NCBI RefSeq assembly: GCF_009695605.1
Contig: NZ_VUNQ01000037.1
Span: forward strand, 1-35,122
Reading direction: 5' to 3'
Length of the DNA: 35,122 bases
Source of the DNA: Tissierella pigra
GTDB lineage: Bacteria > Bacillota > Clostridia > Tissierellales > Tissierellaceae
Part shown: piece by piece, positions 7,615-15,726 of the stretch
Numbering within the stretch: position 1 is the first letter of the stretch
Layout: every line of letters begins with the position of its first letter
Made by a program: the position numbers and the translations under genes
The notes under the pieces: generated by a model
Seen by the model: the letters and a program-made list of their open reading frames with translations, nothing else
Databases searched by the model: none
What the model was told of the DNA's origin: nothing

Positions 7615-8400
7615 ATGCAGATAAACTATAATGTCACAGGAGCAAAAAGAAAAGAGTTAGTCAACGCAATCAGCCAAAAACTGAATGCTCCTGTAAGATA
7701 TCTTGGAGCACCTACATTTGCATATGAGGTGGCAGACTACAATATTGACAAAAATGGAGTAGTCAGAGGACCAGATAATTCTGAACTGGTTGATGCTCTA
7801 TTAAGCTTTCATGACTTCAAGGCAGCTACGGAAGAATATGACACACCACTTCCAAAAGCAGAGCTTGTTCCTGAAAATATTCAAATTCCCTATGAAGCGG
7901 CTCTTGGTGGAAGGGTAAGCCCATATAATGATTACGAAGAATCTCCCGTATACGCCGAGCCAGATGAAATCGAAGATGTTAGATTGATTATTCAAATGCC
8001 GAGGGAGGGTTTTACCGAAATCGCACTTGATAACCTAAAAGGATTGGTAGAAAGCAAAGAAACCCTTATAAAGAAAGCACTTGATACTGACTCTATTCCC
8101 ATTATCGTAAATGAGGAATTTGTAACCTTCCCCTGGTTCCAAAGTGAGTGCTCCGCAGAGGAGGTTAAGGCTTATACCCACTTTGTAACAGCACTTTGCG
8201 AAATGGCAAAGAAGCAGACCCGCGTCAACTCGACCGAGAAATCAGTGGAGAATGAAAAGTACGCTTTCCGTTGTTTCCTTCTAAGACTTGGTTTTATCGG
8301 GCCAGAATACAAATCAGAACGAAAAATTCTCCTCTCCAAACTGTCGGGTAGCTCTGCCTTCAAAAGCGGAAGTCCCAAGCATGAGGAGGTGAGTGAATAA
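7615..8400 (+). CDS. Phage 'virulence-related' protein of unknown function
   Basis: A 261-residue acidic protein of a type common in clostridial prophages and often labelled virulence-related without functional evidence. It has no signal peptide or membrane segment. Residues ~1-85 look like an alpha/beta domain (QINYNVTGAKRKELVNAI...), residues ~120-205 a second helical domain with an aromatic-rich loop (FPWFQSECSAEEVKAYTHF). Residues ~211-250 closely match the C-terminus of the amidoligase encoded two genes downstream. SD AAAGGCGG precedes the ATG; the stop overlaps the next start (TAATG). Function is unknown. The shared tail and position suggest it works with the amidoligase. Confidence 0.65.
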   Translation: MQINYNVTGAKRKELVNAISQKLNAPVRYLGAPTFAYEVADYNIDKNGVVRGPDNSELVDALLSFHDFKAATEEYDTPLPKAELVPENIQIPYEAALGGRVSPYNDYEESPVYAEPDEIEDVRLIIQMPREGFTEIALDNLKGLVESKETLIKKALDTDSIPIIVNEEFVTFPWFQSECSAEEVKAYTHFVTALCEMAKKQTRVNSTEKSVENEKYAFRCFLLRLGFIGPEYKSERKILLSKLSGSSAFKSGSPKHEEVSE

Positions 8401-8627
8401 TGAATATCATTCACCCAGAAATGCTAAAGCAACTTAGAAGTTATTACACTCCGGGAACTCGTGTCATGCTACTTAAAATGAATGACCCTTATACCAAACT
8501 TCAGCCTGGAACTAAAGGTACGGTTACTAGTGTTGATGACATGGGAACCATCCACGTCAGTTGGGATTCAGGCAGTTCCCTTGGAGTGGTCTTTGGAGAG
8601 GATTTATGCAGGAAAATCGAAGAGTAA
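8400..8627 (+). CDS. DUF4314 small protein
   Basis: A 75-residue protein with the DUF4314 pattern: PGTRVMLLKMNDPYTKL, GTKGTVTSVDDMGTIHVSWDSG, then SLGVVFGED. The Gly- and Val-rich strands suggest a small SH3-like beta barrel, often a protein- or nucleic acid-binding fold. Its start overlaps the stop of the preceding gene, so the two are probably translationally coupled. DUF4314 proteins recur beside amidoligase genes in Firmicute phages, but no biochemical role is known to me. Confidence 0.8.
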   Translation: MNIIHPEMLKQLRSYYTPGTRVMLLKMNDPYTKLQPGTKGTVTSVDDMGTIHVSWDSGSSLGVVFGEDLCRKIEE

Positions 8628-8687
8628 ACATACACATTTTAAGACCAATATGGCAGTAAATATGTAGATTTATATTGCAGAATTGTC

Positions 8688-8730
8688 TTGCTATATAAGC
8701 CTTTTAGAGTGATATATGTACATGCCGAAA
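8688..8730 (+). promoter_or_regulatory. Conserved promoter-like element, copy 2
   Basis: The gap 8628-8762 holds TTGCTA (8688-8693), 19 nt, then TATATG (8713-8718), with the block AGCCTTTTAGAGTGATATATG followed by TGCCGAAA. It matches the element upstream of 7615 apart from one inserted T and a few substitutions. Hexamer spacing is the same in both copies although the sequence between differs, which supports a promoter. The rest of the gap shows nothing else clear. Confidence 0.5.
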
Positions 8731-8762
8731 GGACAAACACACTTTAAAAGGAGCGAGATACG

Positions 8763-9662
8763 ATGTTAAGTGCAAAATTCGGAATCGAGATTGAATTTAC
8801 AGGGATTACAAGGGAAAGGGCAGCCAGAGTTGCTGCAGAGTTTTTGCAAGGTACTTATAGTGAAGGCGGGACTTACTACGACACTAAGAAGGTAAAAACT
8901 CCAGATGGTAGAGTTTGGAGATTTATGTATGATGGGAGCATTCACTGTCAAAGAAAAGAAGGTAGAAGAAAAGTAGCTGCAGGTAGAGATTATAGCGTTG
9001 AGCTAGTTAGCCCAATCCTAACTTACCGGGAGGACATTGAAACTTTGCAGGAGCTAGTAAGAAAGCTTCGCAAAGCTGGAGCCTTTACAAATACATCTTG
9101 CGGCATTCACATTCATCTAGACGGTGCTGAACATACCCCGCGAAGTATTCGAAACTTTATAAATATCATTGCAAGTAAAAATGACTTATTTTATAAAGCA
9201 CTTCAGATTGCACCGGAGCGAATGCGCTACTGCAAAAAGATGGACAGCATTTTGGTTGAGAAGATGAACCACAAAAAGCCTAAAACCATGAGACAAATTG
9301 AGGACATTTGGTACGAGGGCTACAGCGAGAGTAGAAGCACTCATTATCACAACAGCCGCTACCATTTCCTCAACCTTCACAGCTTTTTTACCGGAAACCA
9401 TACAGTTGAACTTAGAGGATTCAATAGCGAACTTCATGCAGGAAAGATAAGAAGCTACATTGTTCTTGCCTTAGCTTTAAACAACCAAGCTTTAACGCAA
9501 AAATTTGCCTCTGCGAAGAAGCCTCAAGTAGAAAATGAAAAGTTTGCCATGAGAACCTACCTAAACCGTATTGGGTTTATAGGAGAAGAGTTCAAAAACT
9601 GCAGAGAGCATTTAACAGCAGCACTTTCAGGTTCTGCAGCTTGGCGGTTTCGGGCGGCCTGA
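8763..9662 (+). CDS. Amidoligase (Amidoligase_2 family)
   Basis: A 299-residue enzyme of the glutamine synthetase-like amidoligase family, which forms amide bonds using ATP. The N-terminus carries GIEIEF (7-12), the metal/ATP-binding strand, followed by VELVSPIL (79-86), CGIHIHLD (113-120) and TVELRGFNS (214-222), the expected acidic and His metal ligands. SD AAAAGGAG precedes the ATG. Residues ~256-295 form a module shared with the product of 7615-8400. A gamma-glutamylcyclotransferase-like gene follows 37 nt later. Published comparative genomics of the family predicts that such pairs modify peptides or make and remove gamma-glutamyl-type linkages. The substrate here is unknown. Confidence 0.88.
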   Translation: MLSAKFGIEIEFTGITRERAARVAAEFLQGTYSEGGTYYDTKKVKTPDGRVWRFMYDGSIHCQRKEGRRKVAAGRDYSVELVSPILTYREDIETLQELVRKLRKAGAFTNTSCGIHIHLDGAEHTPRSIRNFINIIASKNDLFYKALQIAPERMRYCKKMDSILVEKMNHKKPKTMRQIEDIWYEGYSESRSTHYHNSRYHFLNLHSFFTGNHTVELRGFNSELHAGKIRSYIVLALALNNQALTQKFASAKKPQVENEKFAMRTYLNRIGFIGEEFKNCREHLTAALSGSAAWRFRAA

Positions 9663-9699
9663 GCTGCCCTAAGGTCCTAAGCTAGGAAGGAGGAAAACA

Positions 9700-10158
9700 A
9701 TGAGTAACAAACTATATCTTGCCTATGGCTCCAACCTTAATCTAAAGCAAATGGCCGACAGATGCCCCACAGCTAAGGTGGTAGGAGCAAGCCAAATCAA
9801 TGACCACCGCCTATTATTTAGAGGGGCACACGCGGGCGCTGTGGCGACAATCGAGCCTTTTGAGGGTGGCAACGTACCAGTTTTAGTTTGGGAGATTACA
9901 CCGACCGATGAAGCGGCACTTGACCGTTACGAGGGATGGCCGTTCCTTTATCGAAAGGAAACAATAAAAGTGAAGTTGGGAAGCAAAACCGTCAAGGCGA
10001 TGGTCTACATCATGAATGATGGTAGACCGCTTGGACAGCCAAGTTGTTATTATTACAGTACAATTTTAGAAGGCTATAAGAGTGCGGGCTTCGATGTGGA
10101 AATCCTGCGCAAAGCGACAACCGATTCAGTAGAATCGGAGGAGGTAGCCAATGAATGA
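9700..10158 (+). CDS. Gamma-glutamylcyclotransferase-like (AIG2/GGCT) protein
   Basis: A 152-residue AIG2/GGCT-fold protein. It has the substrate-binding loop YGSNL at 9-13 and a candidate catalytic Glu, E78, in DRYEGWPFLY, then strands of the small barrel (TVKAMVYIM). GGCT enzymes cleave gamma-glutamyl amides by cyclisation to 5-oxoproline. Beside an amidoligase it may reverse or trim the bond that enzyme makes. AGGAAGGAGG lies just before the ATG. It overlaps the following DUF5049 gene by 8 nt. Real activity on a gamma-glutamyl substrate is not shown by sequence alone. Confidence 0.88.
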   Translation: MSNKLYLAYGSNLNLKQMADRCPTAKVVGASQINDHRLLFRGAHAGAVATIEPFEGGNVPVLVWEITPTDEAALDRYEGWPFLYRKETIKVKLGSKTVKAMVYIMNDGRPLGQPSCYYYSTILEGYKSAGFDVEILRKATTDSVESEEVANE

Positions 10159-10336
10159 GATAATTATGCAACAAATACTTGCCATTCGAGAAACAGGTGA
10201 AACGAATATGTTTGATCTTCCGGTTGTGACAAGTATTGCTTTAAGAGCAGGTTATACGGAGCTAGTAGATTACCTTGAAAAGAACAAAGGAGAATATGTC
10301 CATTTCATTTTGACAGGGGAAGCGAAAACAGAATAA
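10151..10336 (+). CDS. DUF5049 small protein
   Basis: A 61-residue protein matching the DUF5049 pattern (QQILAIRETGETNMFD, then a helical stretch and EYVHFILTGE). It is soluble, with no membrane segment. The start lies inside the end of the GGCT gene with GGAGG upstream, so they are coupled. It closes the cassette between the terminase genes, just before a terminator. Role unknown; it is commonly found next to amidoligase and GGCT genes in Firmicute prophages. Confidence 0.8.
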   Translation: MNEIIMQQILAIRETGETNMFDLPVVTSIALRAGYTELVDYLEKNKGEYVHFILTGEAKTE

Positions 10337-10351
10337 CCTAAACAAATTTTG

Positions 10352-10377
10352 AAGGAACTCTGCGGGGTTCCTTTTTT
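10352..10377 (+). terminator. Rho-independent terminator after the modification cassette
   Basis: The stem AAGGAACTC / GGGTTCCTT (9 bp, one G-U) with loop TGCG runs into a T-tract at 10372-10377. It isolates the cassette from the large terminase gene, which starts about 15 bp later, so late-gene transcription must read through it or start nearby. Confidence 0.75.
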
Positions 10378-10392
10378 CGTAGCCATAAGGAG

Positions 10393-12000
10393 GTGGCGGC
10401 CATACGTAAACTAAAAAAATATAAGCCGACCATCTTTAAGGCAGATGGTTCGGTATATGATAAGGACGCTGCAGACATTGCGGTGTCTTTTATTAATTGC
10501 TTAAAACATACGAAGGGAGAATGGTATGGGCAACCATTTGAACTTATAGACTGGCAGGAACAGATTATCCGCGATGTGTTTGGGATTATAAAGCCTAATG
10601 GTTACCGTCAATTTAATACGGCATATATCGAAATCGCTAAAAAGCAAGGGAAATCTGAACTTGCAGCAGCGGTTGCGTTACTGCTTACCTGTGGTGATTT
10701 TGAGCATGGCGGTGAAGTATACGGATGTGCATCTGACAGACAGCAAGCTTCCATTGTTTTTGATGTAGCAGTGGATATGGTAGAACAATGTCCAGCTCTG
10801 AAAGCAAGAATTAAACCGGTACTATCGCAAAAACGACTTGTTTATAAACCGCTAGGTAGTTTCTATCAAGTTTTGTCTGCAGAAGCGTATACCAAGCATG
10901 GACTAAATGTGCATGGTGTTGTATTTGATGAACTTCATGCGCAACCAAATAGACAGCTTTTTGATGTCATGACCCATGGCTCAGGTGATGCAAGAAAGCA
11001 GCCGCTGTATTTTTTAATTACGACTGCCGGAAATGATACTCACTCTATTTGCTACGAGGTGCATCAAAAGGCTAAAGATATTCTAGAAGGACGAAAGGTT
11101 GACCCTACATTCTATCCTGTCATTTACGGTGCTGACGAAGATGATGACTGGACAGATCCAAAGGTATGGGCGAAAGCCAACCCCTCTCTGGGTATTACAG
11201 TGGACATTGAAAAGATACAGATTGCTTGTGAAAGCGCAAAGCAAAACCCAGCCGAAGAGAACCTATTCAGGCAGCTTCGTTTGAATCAATGGGTTAAACA
11301 GTCGGTGCGCTGGATGCCTATGGAAAAGTGGGATAAATGTGCTTTTACTGTAAACCCAGAAAGTCTTACAGGGCGTGTGTGTTATGGTGGTTTGGACTTA
11401 TCCTCTACAACCGATATAACAGCATTTGTTCTTATCTTCCCGCCTGAGTATGAGGGAGATAAATATATCATCCTTCCCTATTTCTGGATTCCGGAAGATA
11501 ATCTGGATCAAAGGGTAAAGCGTGATCATGTACCTTATGACGTATGGGAGAAACAGGGGTTTTTACACACCACTGAAGGAAATGTGGTGCATTATGGTTA
11601 CATTGAAAGTTTTATTGAGGAACTTGGGATGAAATATAACATTCGAGAAATTGCCTTTGACCGTTGGGGAGCTGTGCAAATGACTCAGAACCTAGAAAAC
11701 CTAGGATTTACGGTAGTTCCTTTTGGTCAGGGATTTAAAGATATGAGTCCACCTACAAAGGAATTAATGAAGCTTACCTTAGAGGAGAAACTGGCCCATG
11801 GTGGACATCCGGTTTTGCGATGGATGATGGATAATATCTTTATACGTACTGATCCTGCTGGGAATATCAAGCCTGATAAAGAAAAATCAACTGAAAGAAT
11901 CGATGGAGCTGTCGCTACCATTATGGCTCTTGACCGAGCAATCCGCAAAGGTGGATCAGGAAATTCTGTTTATGACGGTCGAGGGATTCTTATTTTGTAG
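10393..12000 (+). CDS. terL: Terminase large subunit (Terminase_1/YmfN type)
   Basis: A packaging ATPase-nuclease of ~535 residues. ATPase motifs: Walker A-like KKQGKS at 83-88, Walker B VVFDE at 176-180, coupling motif TTAGND at 210-215. Nuclease acidic residues: D335 in GGLDLSSTTD, D423 in IAFDRWGA and D504 in ERIDGA. It cuts phage DNA and drives it into the prohead through the portal encoded next. Start problem: GTG at 10393 overlaps the only SD (AAGGAGG, 10387-10393), while at the ideal 8-nt distance the codon is ATA (10402), encoding residue 4. Either initiation uses AUA or an ATG has mutated. The catalytic regions are unaffected either way. Confidence 0.92.
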   Translation: MAAIRKLKKYKPTIFKADGSVYDKDAADIAVSFINCLKHTKGEWYGQPFELIDWQEQIIRDVFGIIKPNGYRQFNTAYIEIAKKQGKSELAAAVALLLTCGDFEHGGEVYGCASDRQQASIVFDVAVDMVEQCPALKARIKPVLSQKRLVYKPLGSFYQVLSAEAYTKHGLNVHGVVFDELHAQPNRQLFDVMTHGSGDARKQPLYFLITTAGNDTHSICYEVHQKAKDILEGRKVDPTFYPVIYGADEDDDWTDPKVWAKANPSLGITVDIEKIQIACESAKQNPAEENLFRQLRLNQWVKQSVRWMPMEKWDKCAFTVNPESLTGRVCYGGLDLSSTTDITAFVLIFPPEYEGDKYIILPYFWIPEDNLDQRVKRDHVPYDVWEKQGFLHTTEGNVVHYGYIESFIEELGMKYNIREIAFDRWGAVQMTQNLENLGFTVVPFGQGFKDMSPPTKELMKLTLEEKLAHGGHPVLRWMMDNIFIRTDPAGNIKPDKEKSTERIDGAVATIMALDRAIRKGGSGNSVYDGRGILIL

Positions 12001-12018
12001 CAAAGGAGAGTGATGCAG

Positions 12019-13275
12019 ATGGGATTGTTTTCTAATATTTTCAAAGCACGTGATAAGCCGCAAAATCGAACCACAGGAAGCAATTACAGCTTCTTTTTTG
12101 GTGGAACAACCAGCGGTAAGCCTGTAAACGAACATACAGCAATGCAAATGACAGCGGTCTATTCATGCGTAAGAATACTTGCAGAGGCTGTGGCAGGGCT
12201 CCCCCTACACCTATATAAATACACTGATAGCGGTGGTAAGGAGAAAGCACTTTCTCATCCACTGTATTTTTTATTACATGATGAGCCGAATCCAGAGATG
12301 AGTTCTTTCGTTTTCCGAGAAACGTTAATGACTCATCTTTTATTATGGGGTAATGCCTATGCACAAATTATTCGAAATGGCAAAGGCGAAGTCATAGCAC
12401 TATATCCGTTAATGCCTAATCGAATGTCGGTGGATCGGGATTCCAGTGGCGCTCTTTATTATACTTATACTAAGTATTCTGATGAAGCACCTACGATGAA
12501 AGGTATGACAGTCACACTTAGACCAAGTGATGTATTTCATATACCTGGCTTAGGCTTTGATGGACTAGTGGGCTATTCGCCGATTGCAATGGCTAAGAAT
12601 GCTATAGGTATGGCAATTGCTTGTGAGGAATATGGAGCTAAATTCTTTGCTAACGGAGCTGCTCCAGGAGGGGTACTTGAGCATCCAGGTACCATTAAAG
12701 ACCCTCAAAAAGTACGGGATAGTTGGAATGCAGCCTATCAGGGAAGCAGTAACTCTCATCGTGTAGCGGTGCTTGAAGAAGGAATGAAGTATCAGCCTAT
12801 TGGTATCTCACCAGAACAAGCTCAGTTCTTAGAAACAAGAAAATTTCAGATTAATGAAATCGCTCGAATTTTCCGCGTACCTCCACATATGGTAGGAGAC
12901 TTGGAAAAATCGAGCTTTTCTAATATTGAGCAACAGTCACTGGAGTTTGTGAAATACACATTAGATCCTTGGGTGATTCGTTGGGAGCAGACCATCAGCC
13001 GAGCACTTTTAAGGCCAGATGAAAAGAAACTTTATTTTGCCAAGTTCAATGTAGATGGACTGCTTCGAGGTGATTATGTTTCTCGAATGAATGGGTATGC
13101 AACCGCGAGACAGAACGGCTGGATGAGTGCCAATGATATTAGGGAGCTTGAGAACCTTGATCGAATCCCACCAGAGCTTGGAGGAGATTTATATCTAATC
13201 AATGGCAATATGACCAAACTTGAAGATGCGGGTATTTTCGCAAATAAAGAAGGATTGGAGGGAAAACCTGAATGA
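12019..13275 (+). CDS. Portal protein, HK97 family
   Basis: A 418-residue HK97-type portal (PF04860). The start MGLFSNIFKARDK, the region AMQMTAVYSCVRILAEAVAGLPL near 40-60, and VPPHMVGDLEKSSFSNIEQQ with LEFVKYTLDPW near 290-320 are typical. Twelve copies form the DNA channel at one capsid vertex, holding TerL during packaging and the tail later. AAAGGAG lies 10 nt before the ATG at 12019, which I prefer to ATG 12013 or GTG 12010. It overlaps the protease gene by 4 nt (ATGA). Confidence 0.94.
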   Translation: MGLFSNIFKARDKPQNRTTGSNYSFFFGGTTSGKPVNEHTAMQMTAVYSCVRILAEAVAGLPLHLYKYTDSGGKEKALSHPLYFLLHDEPNPEMSSFVFRETLMTHLLLWGNAYAQIIRNGKGEVIALYPLMPNRMSVDRDSSGALYYTYTKYSDEAPTMKGMTVTLRPSDVFHIPGLGFDGLVGYSPIAMAKNAIGMAIACEEYGAKFFANGAAPGGVLEHPGTIKDPQKVRDSWNAAYQGSSNSHRVAVLEEGMKYQPIGISPEQAQFLETRKFQINEIARIFRVPPHMVGDLEKSSFSNIEQQSLEFVKYTLDPWVIRWEQTISRALLRPDEKKLYFAKFNVDGLLRGDYVSRMNGYATARQNGWMSANDIRELENLDRIPPELGGDLYLINGNMTKLEDAGIFANKEGLEGKPE

Positions 13276-13952
13276 AGAAATTTTGGAATTGGGTTCGCGA
13301 CACAGATACACAGACACGAACCCTCTATCTAAACGGTGCAATTGCCGAGGAGAGTTGGTTTGAGGATGATGTTACCCCAGCTGCTTTTAGAGAAGAGCTA
13401 ATGAGTGGTGAAGGAGACATAGTAGTTTGGATTAACTCTCCTGGTGGTGATTGTATTGCAGCATCTCAGATATACAACATGCTAATGGATTATAAAGGAA
13501 ACGTCACTGTAAAGATTGACGGTATTGCTGCATCAGCTGCTTCTGTCATCGCTATGGCAGGGACGGAAGTCTTAATGTCTCCTACCTCACTGATGATGAT
13601 CCATAATCCCTTTACCATAGCTATTGGCGATAGTGAGGAGATGCAAAAAGCAATCCAAATGCTTGATGAAGTGAAAGAGAGCATCATCAATGCATATGAG
13701 CTTAAAACCGGCTTATCTAGAACAAGGTTGTCGCACCTGATGGATGCTGAAACTTGGCTAAACGCCAATAAGGCAGTTGAGCTTGGTTTTGCAGATGACA
13801 TTATGTTCAAACCAGGAGAGAGTTCACTACAAGACAGCTTTGTATTCAGCAGAAGAGCAGTGACCAATTCACTAATGAATAAACTTCAAAAACCAGTTGT
13901 AAAACAGTCAGTAGAGCCGCTTTATGAGCGGCTTAATTTATTGAAATATTAG
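13272..13952 (+). CDS. ClpP-like prohead protease (S14 family)
   Basis: A 226-residue ClpP-type serine protease that processes the prohead. Catalytic Ser88 lies in GIAASAAS and His111 in MMIHNP; Asp158 in the LMDAETWL segment is a candidate third residue. The oxyanion strand reads WINSPGGD at 53-60. Phages with an HK97-type capsid often use this protease to cut the delta domain from the capsid protein, encoded next. It starts in the ATGA overlap with the portal gene. The C-terminal ~45 residues are an extension with no clear motif. Confidence 0.93.
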   Translation: MKKFWNWVRDTDTQTRTLYLNGAIAEESWFEDDVTPAAFREELMSGEGDIVVWINSPGGDCIAASQIYNMLMDYKGNVTVKIDGIAASAASVIAMAGTEVLMSPTSLMMIHNPFTIAIGDSEEMQKAIQMLDEVKESIINAYELKTGLSRTRLSHLMDAETWLNANKAVELGFADDIMFKPGESSLQDSFVFSRRAVTNSLMNKLQKPVVKQSVEPLYERLNLLKY

Positions 13953-13963
13953 GAGGAATAAAA

Positions 13964-15163
13964 ATGAGTAAAATTCTTGAACTGCGTGAAAAACGCGCAA
14001 AAGCATGGGAAGCAGCAAAGGCATTTCTTGATTCAAAGCGTGGTAGTGATGGGCTTGTATCCGCAGAAGATGCAGCAACCTATGACAAAATGGAAGAAGA
14101 CATTATTAATCTCGGTAAGGAAATAGCAAGATTGGAACGTCAAGAGGCTCTTGAAGCAGAGCTTAATAAGCCAGTAAATATGCCTCTTACTGGAAAGCCA
14201 GCTGTTCCAGGGATGGATACAAAGACCGGAAGAGCCAGTGATGAATATAGGAAAGCATTCTGGAACGTAATGCGTAGCAAAAACCCTCGTCATGATGTGT
14301 TAAACGCCTTATCTGTAGGCACTGATTCTGAGGGAGGATACCTTGTTCCTGATGAATTTGAGCGCACCTTGGTTCAAACTCTTGAGGAAGAGAATGTATT
14401 CCGTAAACTTGCAAAGATTATTCAAACTTCAAGTGGTGATCGTAAAATCCCGGTTGTGGTGACCAAAGGCACAGCTGCTTGGCTTGACGAAGGTGAGGAG
14501 TTTGATGAGAGTGATTCTGTATTCGGTCAGACATCTATTGGTGCTTACAAGCTGGGTACAATGATTAAAGTTTCTGATGAACTTCTCAATGACAGTGTAT
14601 TTGATCTGGAGAATTATATCTCCACTGAATTTGCCCGTAGAATCGGTGCTAAGGAAGAAGAAGCTTTTTTAGTTGGAGACGGAGATGGAAAACCTACTGG
14701 TATTTTCAACGCAACAGGCGGAGCACAGCTTGGAGTGACAGCAGGGTCTGCAACTGCTATTACTGCAGATGAGATTATCGATCTTGTTTACTCATTAAAA
14801 GCGCCATATAGAAAGAACGCGGTATTCCTGATGAATGATGCAACAGTAAAGGCAATCCGTAAGCTGAAAGACGGTCAAGGTCAATATCTGTGGCAGCCTT
14901 CTTTAACAGCAGGTACTCCAGATACTTTATTAAATCGTCCGGTTTATACTTCAGCTTATGCTCCTACTATTGAAGCTGGAGCTAAAACTATTGCCTTCGG
15001 TGATTTCGGATATTATTGGATTGCCGATAGACAGGGACGTTCTTTCAAACGTTTAAACGAGCTTTTTGCAACCACAGGGCAGGTTGGTTTCCTTGCGAGC
15101 CAGCGTGTAGATGGAAAGCTTATCTTACCTGAAGCCATCAAAGTTCTTCAGCAGAAGGCTTAA
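13964..15163 (+). CDS. Major capsid protein, HK97 fold
   Basis: A 399-residue capsid protein. Residues 1-~70 form a charged coiled coil (LELREKRAKAWEAAKAFLD...) typical of the delta/scaffold domain removed by the protease. The rest carries Phage_capsid (PF05065) features: the SVGTDSEGGYLVPDEF segment at ~110-125, the E-loop region DEGEEFDESDSVFG, and the C-terminal PVYTSAY...IAFGDFGYYWIADRQG. The cleavage site should lie near residues 85-110 but cannot be fixed from sequence. SD AGGAGG precedes the ATG. A Lys/Asn pair for HK97-like crosslinking cannot be asserted. Confidence 0.95.
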   Translation: MSKILELREKRAKAWEAAKAFLDSKRGSDGLVSAEDAATYDKMEEDIINLGKEIARLERQEALEAELNKPVNMPLTGKPAVPGMDTKTGRASDEYRKAFWNVMRSKNPRHDVLNALSVGTDSEGGYLVPDEFERTLVQTLEEENVFRKLAKIIQTSSGDRKIPVVVTKGTAAWLDEGEEFDESDSVFGQTSIGAYKLGTMIKVSDELLNDSVFDLENYISTEFARRIGAKEEEAFLVGDGDGKPTGIFNATGGAQLGVTAGSATAITADEIIDLVYSLKAPYRKNAVFLMNDATVKAIRKLKDGQGQYLWQPSLTAGTPDTLLNRPVYTSAYAPTIEAGAKTIAFGDFGYYWIADRQGRSFKRLNELFATTGQVGFLASQRVDGKLILPEAIKVLQQKA

Positions 15164-15175
15164 TGGGAGGTGTAA

Positions 15176-15397
15176 ATGATGAGCTATAACGCAAAGAACT
15201 ACACCGAACAAGGTGGAGAAAAAACCGTTATTGGTGGAGAACTTGTCATTGAAGAGGGAGCCAAAGTAACTGGGCTCCCTGTTCTTGAAAATCAACCGGC
15301 AAGCACTGCGGATACTGTAGAAGCTCTAGTGACGGACTTTAATGCCTTGCTCAGTAAGCTGAAAACTGCAGGAATCATGAATGGAGATACACCTTAG
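15176..15397 (+). CDS. Head fiber/decoration-like protein
   Basis: A 73-residue protein (MMSYNAKNYTEQGGEKTVIGGE, then LVIEEGAKVTGLPVLENQPAST, then a helix DFNALLSKLKTAGIM). This pattern matches the small proteins labelled head fiber protein in Firmicute phages, and the gene directly follows the capsid gene as in those phages. The Gly/Val-rich middle resembles a beta-helical turn. GGGAGG lies 5 nt before ATG 15176 and 8 nt before ATG 15179, so the second ATG may be the true start. Its presence on the capsid surface is inferred from the family. Confidence 0.68.
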   Translation: MMSYNAKNYTEQGGEKTVIGGELVIEEGAKVTGLPVLENQPASTADTVEALVTDFNALLSKLKTAGIMNGDTP

Positions 15398-15408
15398 AAA
15401 GGATAGTG

Positions 15409-15723
15409 ATGGTGATGACACTTTTAGAAAAAGTTAAAGCAAATCTAATTCTTGAGCACGATCGCGATGATGAACTTCTTCAGATGTACATCACCACCGC
15501 TATCGCATATGCCGAGAGTTACCAGCATGTACCGGAAGGTCATTATAATGAGAACACAATGCCGCCAACTACCGAGCAGGCCGTCATTATGCTGTCATCT
15601 CACTTCTATGAAAGTAGGGATGGTAGCACTGGCGGCTTTTTTGCTGATAACGTGCAGGCTGGCCAGCAGGTTTGGAACACTGTAAATTTACTGCTCAGGC
15701 TTGACCGGGATTGGAAGGTGTAG
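15409..15723 (+). CDS. Head-tail connector (gp6-like)
   Basis: A ~104-residue, mostly helical protein of the Phage_gp6/DNA-packaging family. It starts TLLEKVKANLILEHDRDDELLQMYITTAI, has the conserved AESY near the middle and ends in LLLRLDRDWKV. These proteins form the first connector ring beneath the portal. Position between the head fiber and the head-tail adaptor agrees. Four possible starts lie within 12 nt (GTG 15406, ATG 15409, GTG 15412, ATG 15415); AAAGGA at 15398-15403 favours 15409 by spacing, though 15415 is possible. Confidence 0.83.
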   Translation: MVMTLLEKVKANLILEHDRDDELLQMYITTAIAYAESYQHVPEGHYNENTMPPTTEQAVIMLSSHFYESRDGSTGGFFADNVQAGQQVWNTVNLLLRLDRDWKV

Positions 15724-15726
15724 AGT

